64,000 nucleotides of DNA from Siniperca chuatsi (lineage: Eukaryota; Chordata; Actinopteri; Centrarchiformes; Sinipercidae). The stretch covers positions 12,367,651 through 12,431,650 of the forward strand of contig NC_058063.1 of the NCBI RefSeq assembly GCF_020085105.1, read 5' to 3'. Below, in pieces: positions 24,401 to 33,898 of the stretch. Position 1 is the stretch's first letter. Every line of letters starts with the position of its first letter. Below the pieces are notes generated by a model. The model was not told the DNA's origin, ran no database searches, and was given only the letters and a program-made list of their open reading frames with translations. A program made the translations under genes and the position numbers.

Positions 24401-27400
24401 ACAGCAACAACAACACCTGTTCCAACAACCACAACCGTGGCAACAACAACACCTGCTACAACAACAACGACTGCTGCAACAACTACACCTGCTCCAACAA
24501 CGAGAACTGCAGTAACAACAACACCTGCTCCAACAACAACGACTGCTGCAACAACGACACCTGCTCAGACAACGACAACGACAGCAACAACAACACCTGC
24601 TCCAACAACCATGACTGCGGCAACAAACACACCTGGTCCAACAACAACAGCAGCAACAACATCTACACCTGCTCCAACAACAACAACTGCAGCAACAACT
24701 ACACCTGCTCCGACAACAACGACAGCAGCAACAACTACACCTGCTCCAACAACGACAACTACAGCAACAACAACACCTGCTCCAACAACAACTAGTGCGC
24801 CGACAACAACAACAGCAGCAACAACTACTTCTGCTCTGACAACGACAACGACAGCAACAACAACTACACCTGCTCCAACAACGACAACTGCTGCAACAAC
24901 AACACCTGCTCCAACAACAACGACTGCTGCAACAATGACACCTGCTCCAACAACGACAACTACAGCAACAACAACACCTGCTCCAAGATCTACACCTGCT
25001 CCGACAACAACGACAGCAGCAACCACTACAACTGCTCCAACAACGACAACAACAACACCTGCTCAAACAACGACAACTGCAACAACAGCGACAACTATAG
25101 CAACAACGACACCTGCTCCAACAACTACAACTACAGTAACAACAACACCTGCTCCAAGAACTACACCTGCTCCGACAACAACGACAGCAGCAACAACTAC
25201 ACCTCCTCCAACAACAACAAGTGTGGCAACAACAACGACAGCAGCAACAACTACTTCTGCTCTGACAATGACAACGACAGCAACAACTACACCTGCTCCA
25301 ACAACAACAACTGCATCAACAACAACAACTGCATCAACAACAACACCTGCTCCAACAACAACGACAGCAGCAACAACTACTTCTGCTCTGACAATGACAA
25401 CGACAGCAACAACTACACCTGCTCCAACAACAACAACTGCATCAACAACAACACCTGCTCCAACAACAACGACAGCAGCAACAACAACACCTGCTCCAGC
25501 AACAACAAGTGCGGCAACAACAACAACAGCAGCAACAACTACTTCTGATCTGACAACGACAACTGCGGCAACAACTACACCTTCTCCAACGACAACGACT
25601 GCTACAACAACTACACCTGCTCCAACAACTACAACTACAGCAACAACAACACCTGCTCCAACAACTACACCTGCTCCAACAACAACAACTGAAGCAACAA
25701 TTACACCTTCTCCGACAACAACGACAGCAGCAACAAATACACCTGCTCCAACAACAACAACAGCAGCAACAACAACTACTTCTGCTCCAACAACAACAAC
25801 TACAGCAACAACTACACCTACTCCAACAACAAGTATGTCAACAACGACAACTACAGCAACAACTACACCTGCTCCAACAACAACAAGTGCAGCAACAACT
25901 ACTTCTGCACTGACAACGACAACTGTGTCAACAACATCACCTGCTCCAACATCTACAACTACAGCAACAACAACACCTGTTCCAAAAACCACGACTGTGG
26001 CAACAACAACACCTGCTCCAACAACAACAGCAGCAACAACAACGCCTGCTCCGACAACAACGACAGCAGCAACATCAACTACACCTGCTCCAACAACTAC
26101 AACTACAGCAACAACACCTGCTCCAAGAACCACACCTGCTCCGACAACAACGACAGCAGCAACCACTACAACTGCTCCAACAACAACAACAACAACACCT
26201 GCTCAAACAACGACAACTGCAACAACAGCGACAACTATAGCAACAACGACACCTGCTCCAACAACTACAACTACAGCAACAACAACACCTGCTCCAAGAA
26301 CTACACCTGCTCCGACAACAACGACAGCAGCAACAACTACACCTGCTCCAACAACAACAACTTCATCAACAACAACACCTGCTCCGACAACAACAACAGC
26401 AGCAACAACAACTGAAGCAAAAACTACACCTTCTCCGACAACAACAACAGCAGCAACAACAACTACTTCTGCTCCAACAACAACAACTACAGCAACAACT
26501 ACACCTACTCCAACAACAAGTATGTCAACAACGACAACTACAGCAACAACTACACCTGCTCCAACAACAACAAGTGCAGCAACAACTACTTCTGCACTTA
26601 CAACGACAACTGTGGCAACAACATCACCTGCTCCAACAACTACAACTACAGCAACAACAACACCTGTTCCAATAACCACGACTGTGGCAACAACAACACC
26701 TGGTCCAACAACAACAGCAGCAACAACAACTACACCTGCTCCAACAACAACAACAACTTCAGCAACAACACCTGCTCCAACAACAACGACAGCAGCAACT
26801 ACACCTGCTCCAACAACAACAACTACAGCAACAACAACACCTGCTCCGACAACAACGACAGCAACAACAACTACACCTGCTCCAACAACTACAACTACAG
26901 CAACAACAACACCTGCTCCAAGAACTACACCTGCTCCGACAACAACGACAGCAGCAACAACTTCACCTGCTCAAACAACGACAACAACACCTGCTCAAAC
27001 AACGACAACTGCAACAACAACGACAACTATAGCAACAACGACACCTGCTCCAACAACAACTACAGCAGCAACCACTACACCTGCTCCAACAACAGCATCA
27101 ACAACTACACCTGTTCCAACAACAACAACTACAGCAACAACTACACTTGCACCGACAACAACGACAGCAGCAACAACTACACCTGCTCCGACAACGACAG
27201 CAGCAAAAACTACACCTGCTCAAACAACGACAACTGCGGCAACAACGACACCTGCTCCAACAACAACGACAGCAGCAACAACTACTTCTGCTCTGACAAC
27301 AACAACTGCAGTTGCTCCTGCACCTTTGTATGCTATCTCAATAAACTTGCAAGCAGAACCTTTTTCAGCTGACCTTCTTGACACCACCAACATTCGATTC

Positions 27401-29892
27401 AAAAATCTTAAAAACGAGTTGAAGACACGGTGAGTAATTCTTTAAACTGAACCCATATTTCATTGACCATGTCGGTTTTGTGCATGAATGATTGGACAGA
27501 AAATTTTAGCTGAAGGAGAAATCTGACAAGCTAAAAAGTAATATCAGTTAAATGTGCCTTTGTTCATTTCCTTTGGAGACAATTGTGCTTGAAATCTACT
27601 CAAGGTCTTTCAATGTTGCTTTCTTTTTGCAGTGCAATATCATATACAAACGAAAATTTGGTGATCAGTTTGACCGGTGCATTTTGAAACAGTTCAGGTA
27701 AAAATATTTTTCTAACAGTGGTTTACTGATTTTGCTTTACATCTGGTCTTAAATTGGTATTTTCTAATGTTGATAGTGTCATGTGTGGAAATCACCCATG
27801 AAAACCAGCAGAATCGTCTCATATTATTGGTTGACATTTGGTTTTATGACACAGGCCTATTCCACCTCCATCTCGAGTGGATGGAACTCAAGTAGATCTG
27901 GATCTTTTGTTTACTCGGACAACTCCCACTGCAAATCTCCCACTGAATAGCGTTGTTGCTCAAACCTTAGTAGAAGCTGTGAATAATTCTACCAATAACT
28001 TCAGTGTGAGCATAAATCCCAACACAGTCCAAATACTAGGTAAGTAAACACAACAGAATGTTTCACTCTTATCAGTATGTAAAACATCTGAAATAACATG
28101 TGCTACTCATGCTCTGTTTTGAAATAATTATGTTGCTACACAAGAAATGGAAGTATAGACAAGATTCATAAAGACAACATTAATAGTGTTCAATGTTGTA
28201 CATTTCAGTCCAAATGTTCAACAGTGTGGCAGGATGAGCCATACCTTGTATTCAGTCAGAATTCTAGTTACATAAATAATTTGTTATTAACTGTAAGATT
28301 TTTGACATTAGCAACTTCAGAACTAGACAAGATGCTAAAAAGTCTCCAAATCCAATTCTTTCTATACCTTTTATGATAGCCATTAAAAGTCAGCGAAACT
28401 GGCACCAAATTCAGTTTTTTCTTCAAACAAGGATAAAGGAATCCTTTTGGCTTGGGCACAAAAACTTATTTATTCTTTTCAAACATTTTTTTACAGCAGG
28501 TCCAGTTCCAGATGCATCTACAACTGCTGCACCTACAACTGCTGCACCTGCAACTGCTGCACCTGCAACTGCTGCACCTACAACTGCTGCACCTACAACT
28601 GCCGCACCTACAACTGTAGCATTCATAACAACAAGGGTGACTTTCAGATCTCTTCAAAGCACTTTTATAAGTGACTTGCTGAATCCATCATCTGCAGCTT
28701 TTAGAAATCGAGCTTCAGTGATAAAGACACAGGTAAGTCTCACCCTAAGAATAACATCTGCTGGTACATCTACTGAATTATTTTATCAGAGAGCTCAAGC
28801 CCCTACTTAAAGAACTGAAATGTTATGGTGACACTTACAGTATACAGCCAATACTCTATTTATTATTTACTTCTGTGTTTTTATAGGCTTCGCAAAATAT
28901 TAGTGTTAACACCATTTTTCCCAAACTTTTGTTTTCCAGTAATTAACCAGTATTCACAAAAATACTATAATATATTTTCTTTTTCTCCAAAGAGCGCAAT
29001 TGTTAATGTTGTTCCCCATAGTCTTGTTTACAGTTAGTACTTTATTGGTACTTGATTCATTCAACAAAATTACACTGTAAATTGTGTACAGGCTGTATTA
29101 TAAAGTGTTTCCAATGTTACAATTTGTTTCTGCACTATACAAAGTACAGAAAACACAAGAAAAATAAAAACAGGAAATTAGGAAACACTGATCTTCACGC
29201 TTGCTAGACAGTCTACATACTATATATAAAAAGTTCACTTATTCAGATTTACAGAAGGAATTGATGCCAGAGACATCAAGGGGAAAATATCAAGACAAAT
29301 AAAACTACACCTCCAGCTTGCTGTACAACTTATATCATATACACACAGTTCAGTGTTCTAAGGCAAACACAGAAGTAAAAAGTGTTTAAATACAATTTGT
29401 TTTCTTTTTCTGCAGCTTGAACCTATTTTCCAAAGGGCATTCCCTTCCTCATTCAAGTCCTTGGACGTGGTGTCATTCAGGTAATTTCTTAAGACTTATC
29501 GTATTACAATTTAAGAGTAGTGGCTTAAATGAGATATCTCAAACAATATCTTTTGTTTCTCCTTCTGCAGAAAAGGATCAGTCATCAACGAAATGAACCT
29601 TCGCTTTGCAAGCACAAACGTTCCTAATATCACACCTATTTTGATCAGTGCAGCTTCAAACGTCACTGGCTTCGACATTGACAGCAGCTCCATCAACGTG
29701 AATGGCTTATGTAAGCAATATTGTGTGCTACTTCATCAAAAGTTTCAAAAAGTTGAACAACTGTTTATTAAACTAATGTTTTGTTTCCTTTTCTCCTTAT
29801 TTACAGCTTCAAGTGGAGTAAGCCACAAGATCAGTCTCCTCACTGCATCCTGCCTGGTACTGTTGTCATGGCTACTGTCAAGCCAACAATAG
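15369..29892 (+). CDS. SEA-domain, GPI-type mucin-like gene, copy 1 (whole coding span)
   Basis: Eight coding exons joined by GT-AG introns: 15,369-15,411; 15,692-27,429; 27,633-27,697; 27,855-28,039; 28,500-28,732; 29,416-29,480; 29,571-29,710; 29,807-29,892. Order of the product: short signal peptide, Thr/Ala/Pro-rich array from the giant exon, SEA domain 1, a short Thr-Ala-Pro linker, SEA domain 2 with a G-S-V-I cleavage motif, and a C-terminal hydrophobic tail of GPI-signal type. Exon lengths sum to 12,555 nt, a multiple of three. By analogy with other SEA mucins the product would be an O-glycosylated surface coat. Two problems keep it from reading through here: the array changes frame near 20.66, 21.08 and 21.90-22.06 kb, and the giant exon ends one base short of the phase required by the next exon. 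No known gene name fits with confidence; the family is recognised only as SEA mucin. Confidence 0.75.
15412..15691 (+). other. Intron 2 of gene copy 1
   Basis: 280 bases between donor gtaagc and the acceptor attgacaatag at 15,690-15,691. Nothing else is seen inside. Confidence 0.75.
15692..27429 (+). CDS. Giant mucin exon of copy 1 (Thr/Ala/Pro array)
   Basis: An 11,738-nt exon coding a nearly pure repeat of the 12-residue unit T-P-A-P-T-T-T-T-A-A-T-T (36 nt), about 58% Thr, 25% Ala and 17% Pro, with occasional Ser, Val, Arg, Gln or Gly variants. Dense Thr next to Pro is the signature of mucin PTS domains, which become heavily O-glycosylated, extended rods. The first residues after the signal (T-R-R-A-A-A-Q-A-A-T-N) are non-repetitive. 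The last 110 bases leave the array and start SEA domain 1 (L-Y-A-I-S-I-N-L-Q-A-E-P-F-S-A-D-L-L). Codons start at positions 1 modulo 3 from 15,692 to about 20,660, change frame to about 21,080, return to about 21,900, and from 22,061 run open in a different frame to 27,429. The donor gtgagt is at 27,430. Confidence 0.8.
15745..27305 (+). repeat. 36-nt tandem array with higher-order structure, copy 1
   Basis: Base unit is acacctgctccaacaacaac followed by gact-gcg/gct-gca-aca-aca variants. Sub-types recur in a set order, for example S-A-L-T-T-T-T, P-A-Q-T-T-T-T, P-G-P-T-T-T, P-S-P-T-T-T-T, P-A-S-T-T-T-T-S-S and P-A-P-T-T-R-T-A-V, so blocks of about 13 to 20 units have been copied as larger segments. 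The plus strand is almost entirely A and C. The same sub-types occur in the array at 55,735-64,000. Confidence 0.95.
27633..27697 (+). CDS. SEA domain 1, middle exon, copy 1
   Basis: A 65-base exon between acceptor ctttttgcag and donor gtaaaa. Read from its first base it codes C-N-I-I-Y-K-R-K-F-G-D-Q-F-D-R-C-I-L-K-Q-F-R, the typical SEA central helix and strand (…IY+++F…F…I…FR). It has the same length and phases as the equivalent SEA 2 exon (29,416-29,480). To read this frame the previous exon must end on a codon boundary, but here it ends two bases into a codon, so the continuous translation would hit a stop within 18 codons. Confidence 0.75.
27855..28039 (+). CDS. SEA domain 1, C-terminal exon, copy 1
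   Basis: 185 bases, acceptor acacag at 27,854, donor g/gtaagt at 28,040. Codes P-I-P-P-P-S-R-V-D-G-T-Q-V-D-L-D-L-L-F followed by the second SEA helix pair and V-N-N-S-T-N-N-F-S-V-S-I-N-P. The cleavage position, which in SEA 2 is G-S-V-I, is replaced by a Pro-rich, Arg-Val-Asp-Gly loop, so this domain should not self-cleave. N-N-S, N-S-T and N-F-S are possible N-glycosylation sites. Confidence 0.75.
28500..28732 (+). CDS. Linker and SEA domain 2, first exon, copy 1
   Basis: 233 bases. Starts with P-V-P-D-A-S, then six and a partial seventh copy of the pentapeptide T/A-T-A-A-P (15-nt repeat, 28,520-28,624), then V-A-F-I-T-T-R-V-T-F-R-S-L-Q-S-T-F-I-S-D-L-L-N-P-S-S-A-A-F-R-N-R-A-S-V-I-K-T-Q, the N-terminal strand and helix of a SEA domain. 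It ends on a codon boundary at the donor gtaagt (28,733). The acceptor is a tandem cagcag; use of the upstream AG would add one residue in frame. The small array is a short stalk between the two SEA domains. Confidence 0.75.
28733..29415 (+). other. Intron between SEA 2 exons, copy 1
   Basis: 683 bases of AT-rich sequence with no gene, RNA or repeat recognised. Confidence 0.65.
29416..29480 (+). CDS. SEA domain 2, middle exon, copy 1
   Basis: 65 bases, acceptor tttctgcag and donor gtaatt. Codes L-E-P-I-F-Q-R-A-F-P-S-S-F-K-S-L-D-V-V-S-F-R with the first two bases of the last Arg. Same size and phase as the SEA 1 exon at 27,633, indicating that the two domains arose by exon-set duplication. 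Confidence 0.8.
29571..29710 (+). CDS. SEA domain 2, cleavage exon, copy 1
   Basis: 140 bases, acceptor ccttctgcag, donor t/gtaagc. Begins K-G-S-V-I-N-E-M-N-L-R-F-A-S, so with the preceding exon the protein reads F-R-K-G-S-V-I. This matches the SEA autoproteolysis site (Gly-Ser-Val-Val/Ile, as F-R-P-G-S-V-V-V in MUC1), where the chain is cut between Gly and Ser during folding and the halves stay bound. The rest is the last helix pair and strands, with N-I-T and N-V-T as possible N-glycosylation sites and ending S-S-I-N-V-N-G-L. Confidence 0.8.
29807..29892 (+). CDS. Last exon: GPI-type C-terminal signal, copy 1
   Basis: 86 bases including the stop TAG at 29,890. Codes S-S-S-G-V-S-H-K followed by I-S-L-L-T-A-S-C-L-V-L-L-S-W-L-L-S-S-Q-Q. 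Small residues (S-S-S-G), a short polar spacer and a hydrophobic run of about 15 residues at the very end with no cytoplasmic tail are the layout of a GPI-attachment signal. The alternative, a tail-less membrane segment, is less likely. The protein would therefore sit on the outer face of the plasma membrane. Confidence 0.75.
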
Positions 29893-30850
29893 CATCAAGT
29901 GCTGATTTCCATTTGAATTGCTATCAGAACATGACTGCCATCACTGGTATGAAAAAGGACTTGAACTGAACACATTTCTGTTTGGGAACGTCCAGGATCC
30001 TGGGCCGGGCAGCATGACACAGCCAACTTTAAGCACCTGGTCCATTTAATCATCACTAGAATAATAAGCCAAACAATATAACAGCACTTTGTATTAAGCC
30101 CTGGGATGTCAGAAAATAATTGCACTATTTCACTATTAATGTAAAATGTATAAATGCATCTTGCTTCTCTGAGCACTGTGCTACAGCAATATTTAACTGT
30201 GTCAATTTCTAATGCTGTCTTCTTTAGTCTTGTTCACCAAACAAGACTCTTACTATTGTCTGAATGCAGTTTATATTTAAACATGCAGATTGAGAAATCT
30301 GAATGCTAGATTTCAAACTGGACTGTTTGTAAAGTTAGTCTTCATCAAGATGGGTCAAGATAGGCATAAGCAAATATTATTTACTTTCCAAATGCATGTA
30401 AAATTTCACTTGCTATATTGCACTTGGTTTCACTTGCTAACATAGCAGCTTCACAGCTCCACAGAGAGCATATTAGAAAGGGAACAAGTGTTAAATTAAA
30501 TGAAGGAACACATGCAGCTCATAGTGGGCTGCGCACCTCAACCTTGAACCAATGCAAAATTTTATCAAAGGTCATGGTATACATTATATATATGTCAAAA
30601 CAATGCACTGTCCATTTTCTTATTTATACAAAGTGTATTTATGTAATTATGCATAGCTGTATTCTGTGAGACTTCTTGTAGTTTGTACAATGTCTGTCAG
30701 AAACTTTACAATGATCAGAATACAAAATCTTTTTATATTTAATCTTTAAAATGTCTCTCGTGTGATGTTGTGTATATTTAATGTCAGAAGCTTCTCTGAT
30801 CATCTCTGATGATGTTTACAGACAATAAAACCCTGCCTATAATTCAATTT
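29893..30850 (+). other. Predicted 3' untranslated region, copy 1
   Basis: Follows the stop codon and runs to about 20 bases past the polyadenylation signal. No further gene is seen; short frames are AT-rich chance frames. Confidence 0.6.
30824..30829 (+). terminator. Polyadenylation signal of gene copy 1
   Basis: AATAAA in the context acagacaataaaaccctg, about 0.93 kb after the stop codon, followed within 30 bases by a T/G-rich stretch (gcctttgttgtgt). It is the most convincing signal between the stop codon and the unit junction. Confidence 0.6.
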
Positions 30851-31498
30851 CGCAATAGCCTTTGTTGTGTCAGTAAATCAGGTTTGTTCAGAACGAGAGA
30901 ACTGGCAGTGGTGCATAGTTCACATTGGCTATGAGATTGGTATTTATTCAGATACTGCCAGACAGTCTGAGAGATGTGTTGTTCTTAAATCACCTCAAAC
31001 TCAGAGTAACCTCAAAACCAGCATCAACCACTGTCAGAGTTCATTTACATATGTTGTGTTTATATATTAGGACATCATCATTGTATTTATTTTAGGACAT
31101 TTTTTCATTTGTTGTCAGTAAGTTATAATTAGAGAAAGATAATAAAATAACAATAACAATTTCTGGAGTGTTATTTACCTTAAAACTTGACACAAAATGT
31201 GATAAACAATTTAATTAAACAATTTAACGTCCATCTTACGGCTTCAGGCTGCTCATCAGAAATGCTGCTGGCCACTTGAGAATGCTGATGCACAAACAGT
31301 ATGTCAGTGTTTTTTACATTTGGAAGACTGTGCCTCTAATACCTGCTTCCTTTTTTCAAATTTTTTAAACCCTCCTTTACTTTTTGACATTTTCTTGTCC
31401 ATCCTTCTTGTTGGCCATCTCACTGCTGAGCGCTACTTTTGCAGAATGTGCACCAGAGACTTCCGCCGGCCGAGCCAGCTAACTTCCATGGTCATCAT
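30850..31498. other. Gene-free end of duplicated unit 1
   Basis: Sequence between the 3' end of copy 1 and the junction with unit 2 at 31,498/31,499. Nothing recognised. The last 60 bases are GC-richer and have no relation to the transposase sequence that precedes 4,939 in unit 1. Confidence 0.6.
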
Positions 31499-32126
31499 CA
31501 TATATGTCAGAGATGATGTGTTCTTTCTGTGACCTTTGGTGTCTATAGCTCATGCTGTTTTGGATCTGAGGGTTTTCAAGCAGTGCCTGAATTTGAGGTG
31601 CAATTGGTATGTAAGCTTGCACTGTTAAAGGAAGATATTTCAATTGGAGCACTACAGATTTCACACTGTGCAATGTTTTTGTCTTTATGTCTTCTCACGT
31701 GCCAATGTATATTTCACAGGGTTGCAGTTGAAGTGGAACTCCATTATGTCCGAGTTGTTTTTAAAGACCTCGTTGAACAAATATTTTGATCTGGGTAACA
31801 CCTCTTTGCCAAAAGAGAATATTTATGAGCTTTAACAGATTAAACAGACTGACATTAGTACTGAATCCATGTATGAAGACATGTCTGTCTGAATGGATCA
31901 TCTTCTGAAGATCTTCAATTTCTGAATCAACTCCAGAAATACTGCCTTCAGATGAGGAATCACAATCAAAGTGTTGGGTGATGTCACTTGGGTGCAGCTC
32001 AGATGTAAGGAGAAAGTGACCAGATGAAGACATGAGCTGCAAAACAACAAAGAACACACATTCATGAGTGCATGTGTCTACATACAATGACAGTGAACCC
32101 AGAAATGTATGACTAACCAGTGTCAC
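31499..32126 (-). mobile_element. Truncated transposase remnant (N-terminal part only)
   Basis: Copy of the 5' part of the transposase at 4,939-5,570. The minus strand again carries the acidic Ser-rich lead and the block ending S-D-I-Y, after which homology stops exactly at the unit junction and the frame runs into unrelated residues (D-D-D-H-G-S). It cannot be active. Confidence 0.7.
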
Positions 32127-33843
32127 ACAACTGGCTGTGCGCTGCCCTCACCTCAACATTTGCGCAGCTTGAACCTGGTCTGACTTTACGTCATTTTCTC
32201 TGCAGTTGTCAGTAAGAGGCAGTACCTGAAGGCATGGAGAAGCATTTAGAAAACAATTTCAACAAATGCAACAAACTGCATTAAAAAATGAAGGCTCAGA
32301 AAAGCAGGACAAGTTGTGAATAAATTGTGAACCAGGATTAAGCTGTTTCATAAAGCTAATTTAGAACTAATACGATCAGGTTAATTCAAGCTTGATTTTA
32401 AAAAGGTACCCTGTGAATTTTTTTTACCTCTAGTAACACTATGGGACAATTTTTTTATGAGTGGGTTTTGTTTGTACATGCAGAATGCAATACACAGCCT
32501 GTGTATGTGTAATGTCCTCTTTTCAGTCTTGCACGGGTAATTTAACTGTTAGTAATTTGTACTTGCATTTTGACATTCTAAAATTTAAAAAAATGGACAT
32601 CATTAACAGATTCATGAATAACAGGATGGTGAATATAAACAATAATTGGGTTAAAAGCTGAGCCTCATACAACCACTGACTGTACAAAGTTAACCAGCCA
32701 TTTACCAACTTGATGACTTGGATTATAGCACTAATACAAAGTGTGTCATACACTCAGTTGCCAGTTTATTAGGTACACTAATGCAGCCTAATACAACAGT
32801 CCTGCAATAACCTCTCCCTTCATGAAGGTTATAATACCCAGTTATTGTTGAAACTGCTTTAGAGAGGTGTTGATTCAACTTTATTATCATTTTGAAGGCT
32901 GCAGTTTGTGGTGCTGTTCAACTGTATTGTGTTATACAGGAGGTTTTCTGTTATTTAGCCTAAACTGATATACAGTACTAAGAAATAGTAAGTGAACCCC
33001 TTAGATTTCCCTGCATTTTTGCTTAATTTATTCATAAAATGTGGTCTGATATTCTTCAGTCACAATAATGGACAATGATAAATATTATTTGAATGGACAA
33101 CTTCCTTATAAAAGGTTGCAGCTTGTCTGGATCTTGCTCCCAAAGAGTAACACAGGATGACCAAGTTATCGACTTTGGTCGATTAAAGCATTGTCAAATT
33201 ATCATGAAAAAATGTTGCTTTATGAGGAAAAAGATATGATTGCCATCGTTTTTCAGTGCAATACATAGTTCGATAACACATACAGAAGAATAAAAGCATT
33301 TACTTTGATAGATGAGCCATGTGTTAGCCTACTTTGCAAAACCTTGTTGATAAAATAACAATACTAAAACGATAAATTAAACAATAATGTTATATTTTTC
33401 ATTTACTCAGGCGAAATCGAAGTGTAGTATTGAAGGTCCACCTTCACCAAAGGCATGCGCGCTCCCGCGGCCAGGGCACACTTCCTATCGTGGGTAATTA
33501 CCTGGCGTGACACCTGTCAACGAGCGATTCTGCTCCTCTGCTCTTTTAAAATCACACAGAGCTGCTTTTTTATAATAACCTCTTGAATTTATAACTTAAA
33601 GCTTTGTATGTGTTTCTGCGGGGAGGCCCTTCTTCTGCAACGATGAAGTTAAAAGGATCGCCTTATTCCAAATATGTGGAATAAGTAAGTCAATTAAAAA
33701 ACACAATCACAAACAGCAGTGATACTGTTTCTAATAAATATAGTGGATGGGCAGATCTTGATATTTCATCGGGGAGGGGGCGGTCACTCCAGGAGAACAG
33801 GAGGGAGTGAGGCAGAGAAATCAATCAATCCATGATCATTTAT

Positions 33844-33846
<3 letters not shown>

Positions 33847-33890
<44 letters not shown>

Positions 33891-33898
33891 ATTCATAT
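33847..33898. repeat. (AT)26 microsatellite
   Basis: Fifty-two bases of uninterrupted AT at the position that has only ten AT units in unit 1 (7,294-7,313). Confidence 0.95.

Noticed and set aside
15745-27305. CRISPR-like or minisatellite array of 36-nt repeats
   Set aside because: The unit length resembles CRISPR repeats, but there are no unique spacers, the array is coding, and the locus is a spliced fish gene.
15692-27429. Antifreeze glycoprotein polyprotein
   Set aside because: Thr-Ala-Ala and Pro-Ala motifs recall antifreeze glycoproteins of polar fishes, but the unit is a 12-residue PAPTTTT type, not a strict Thr-Ala-Ala tripeptide, the regular cleavable spacers are missing, and SEA domains and a GPI tail follow.
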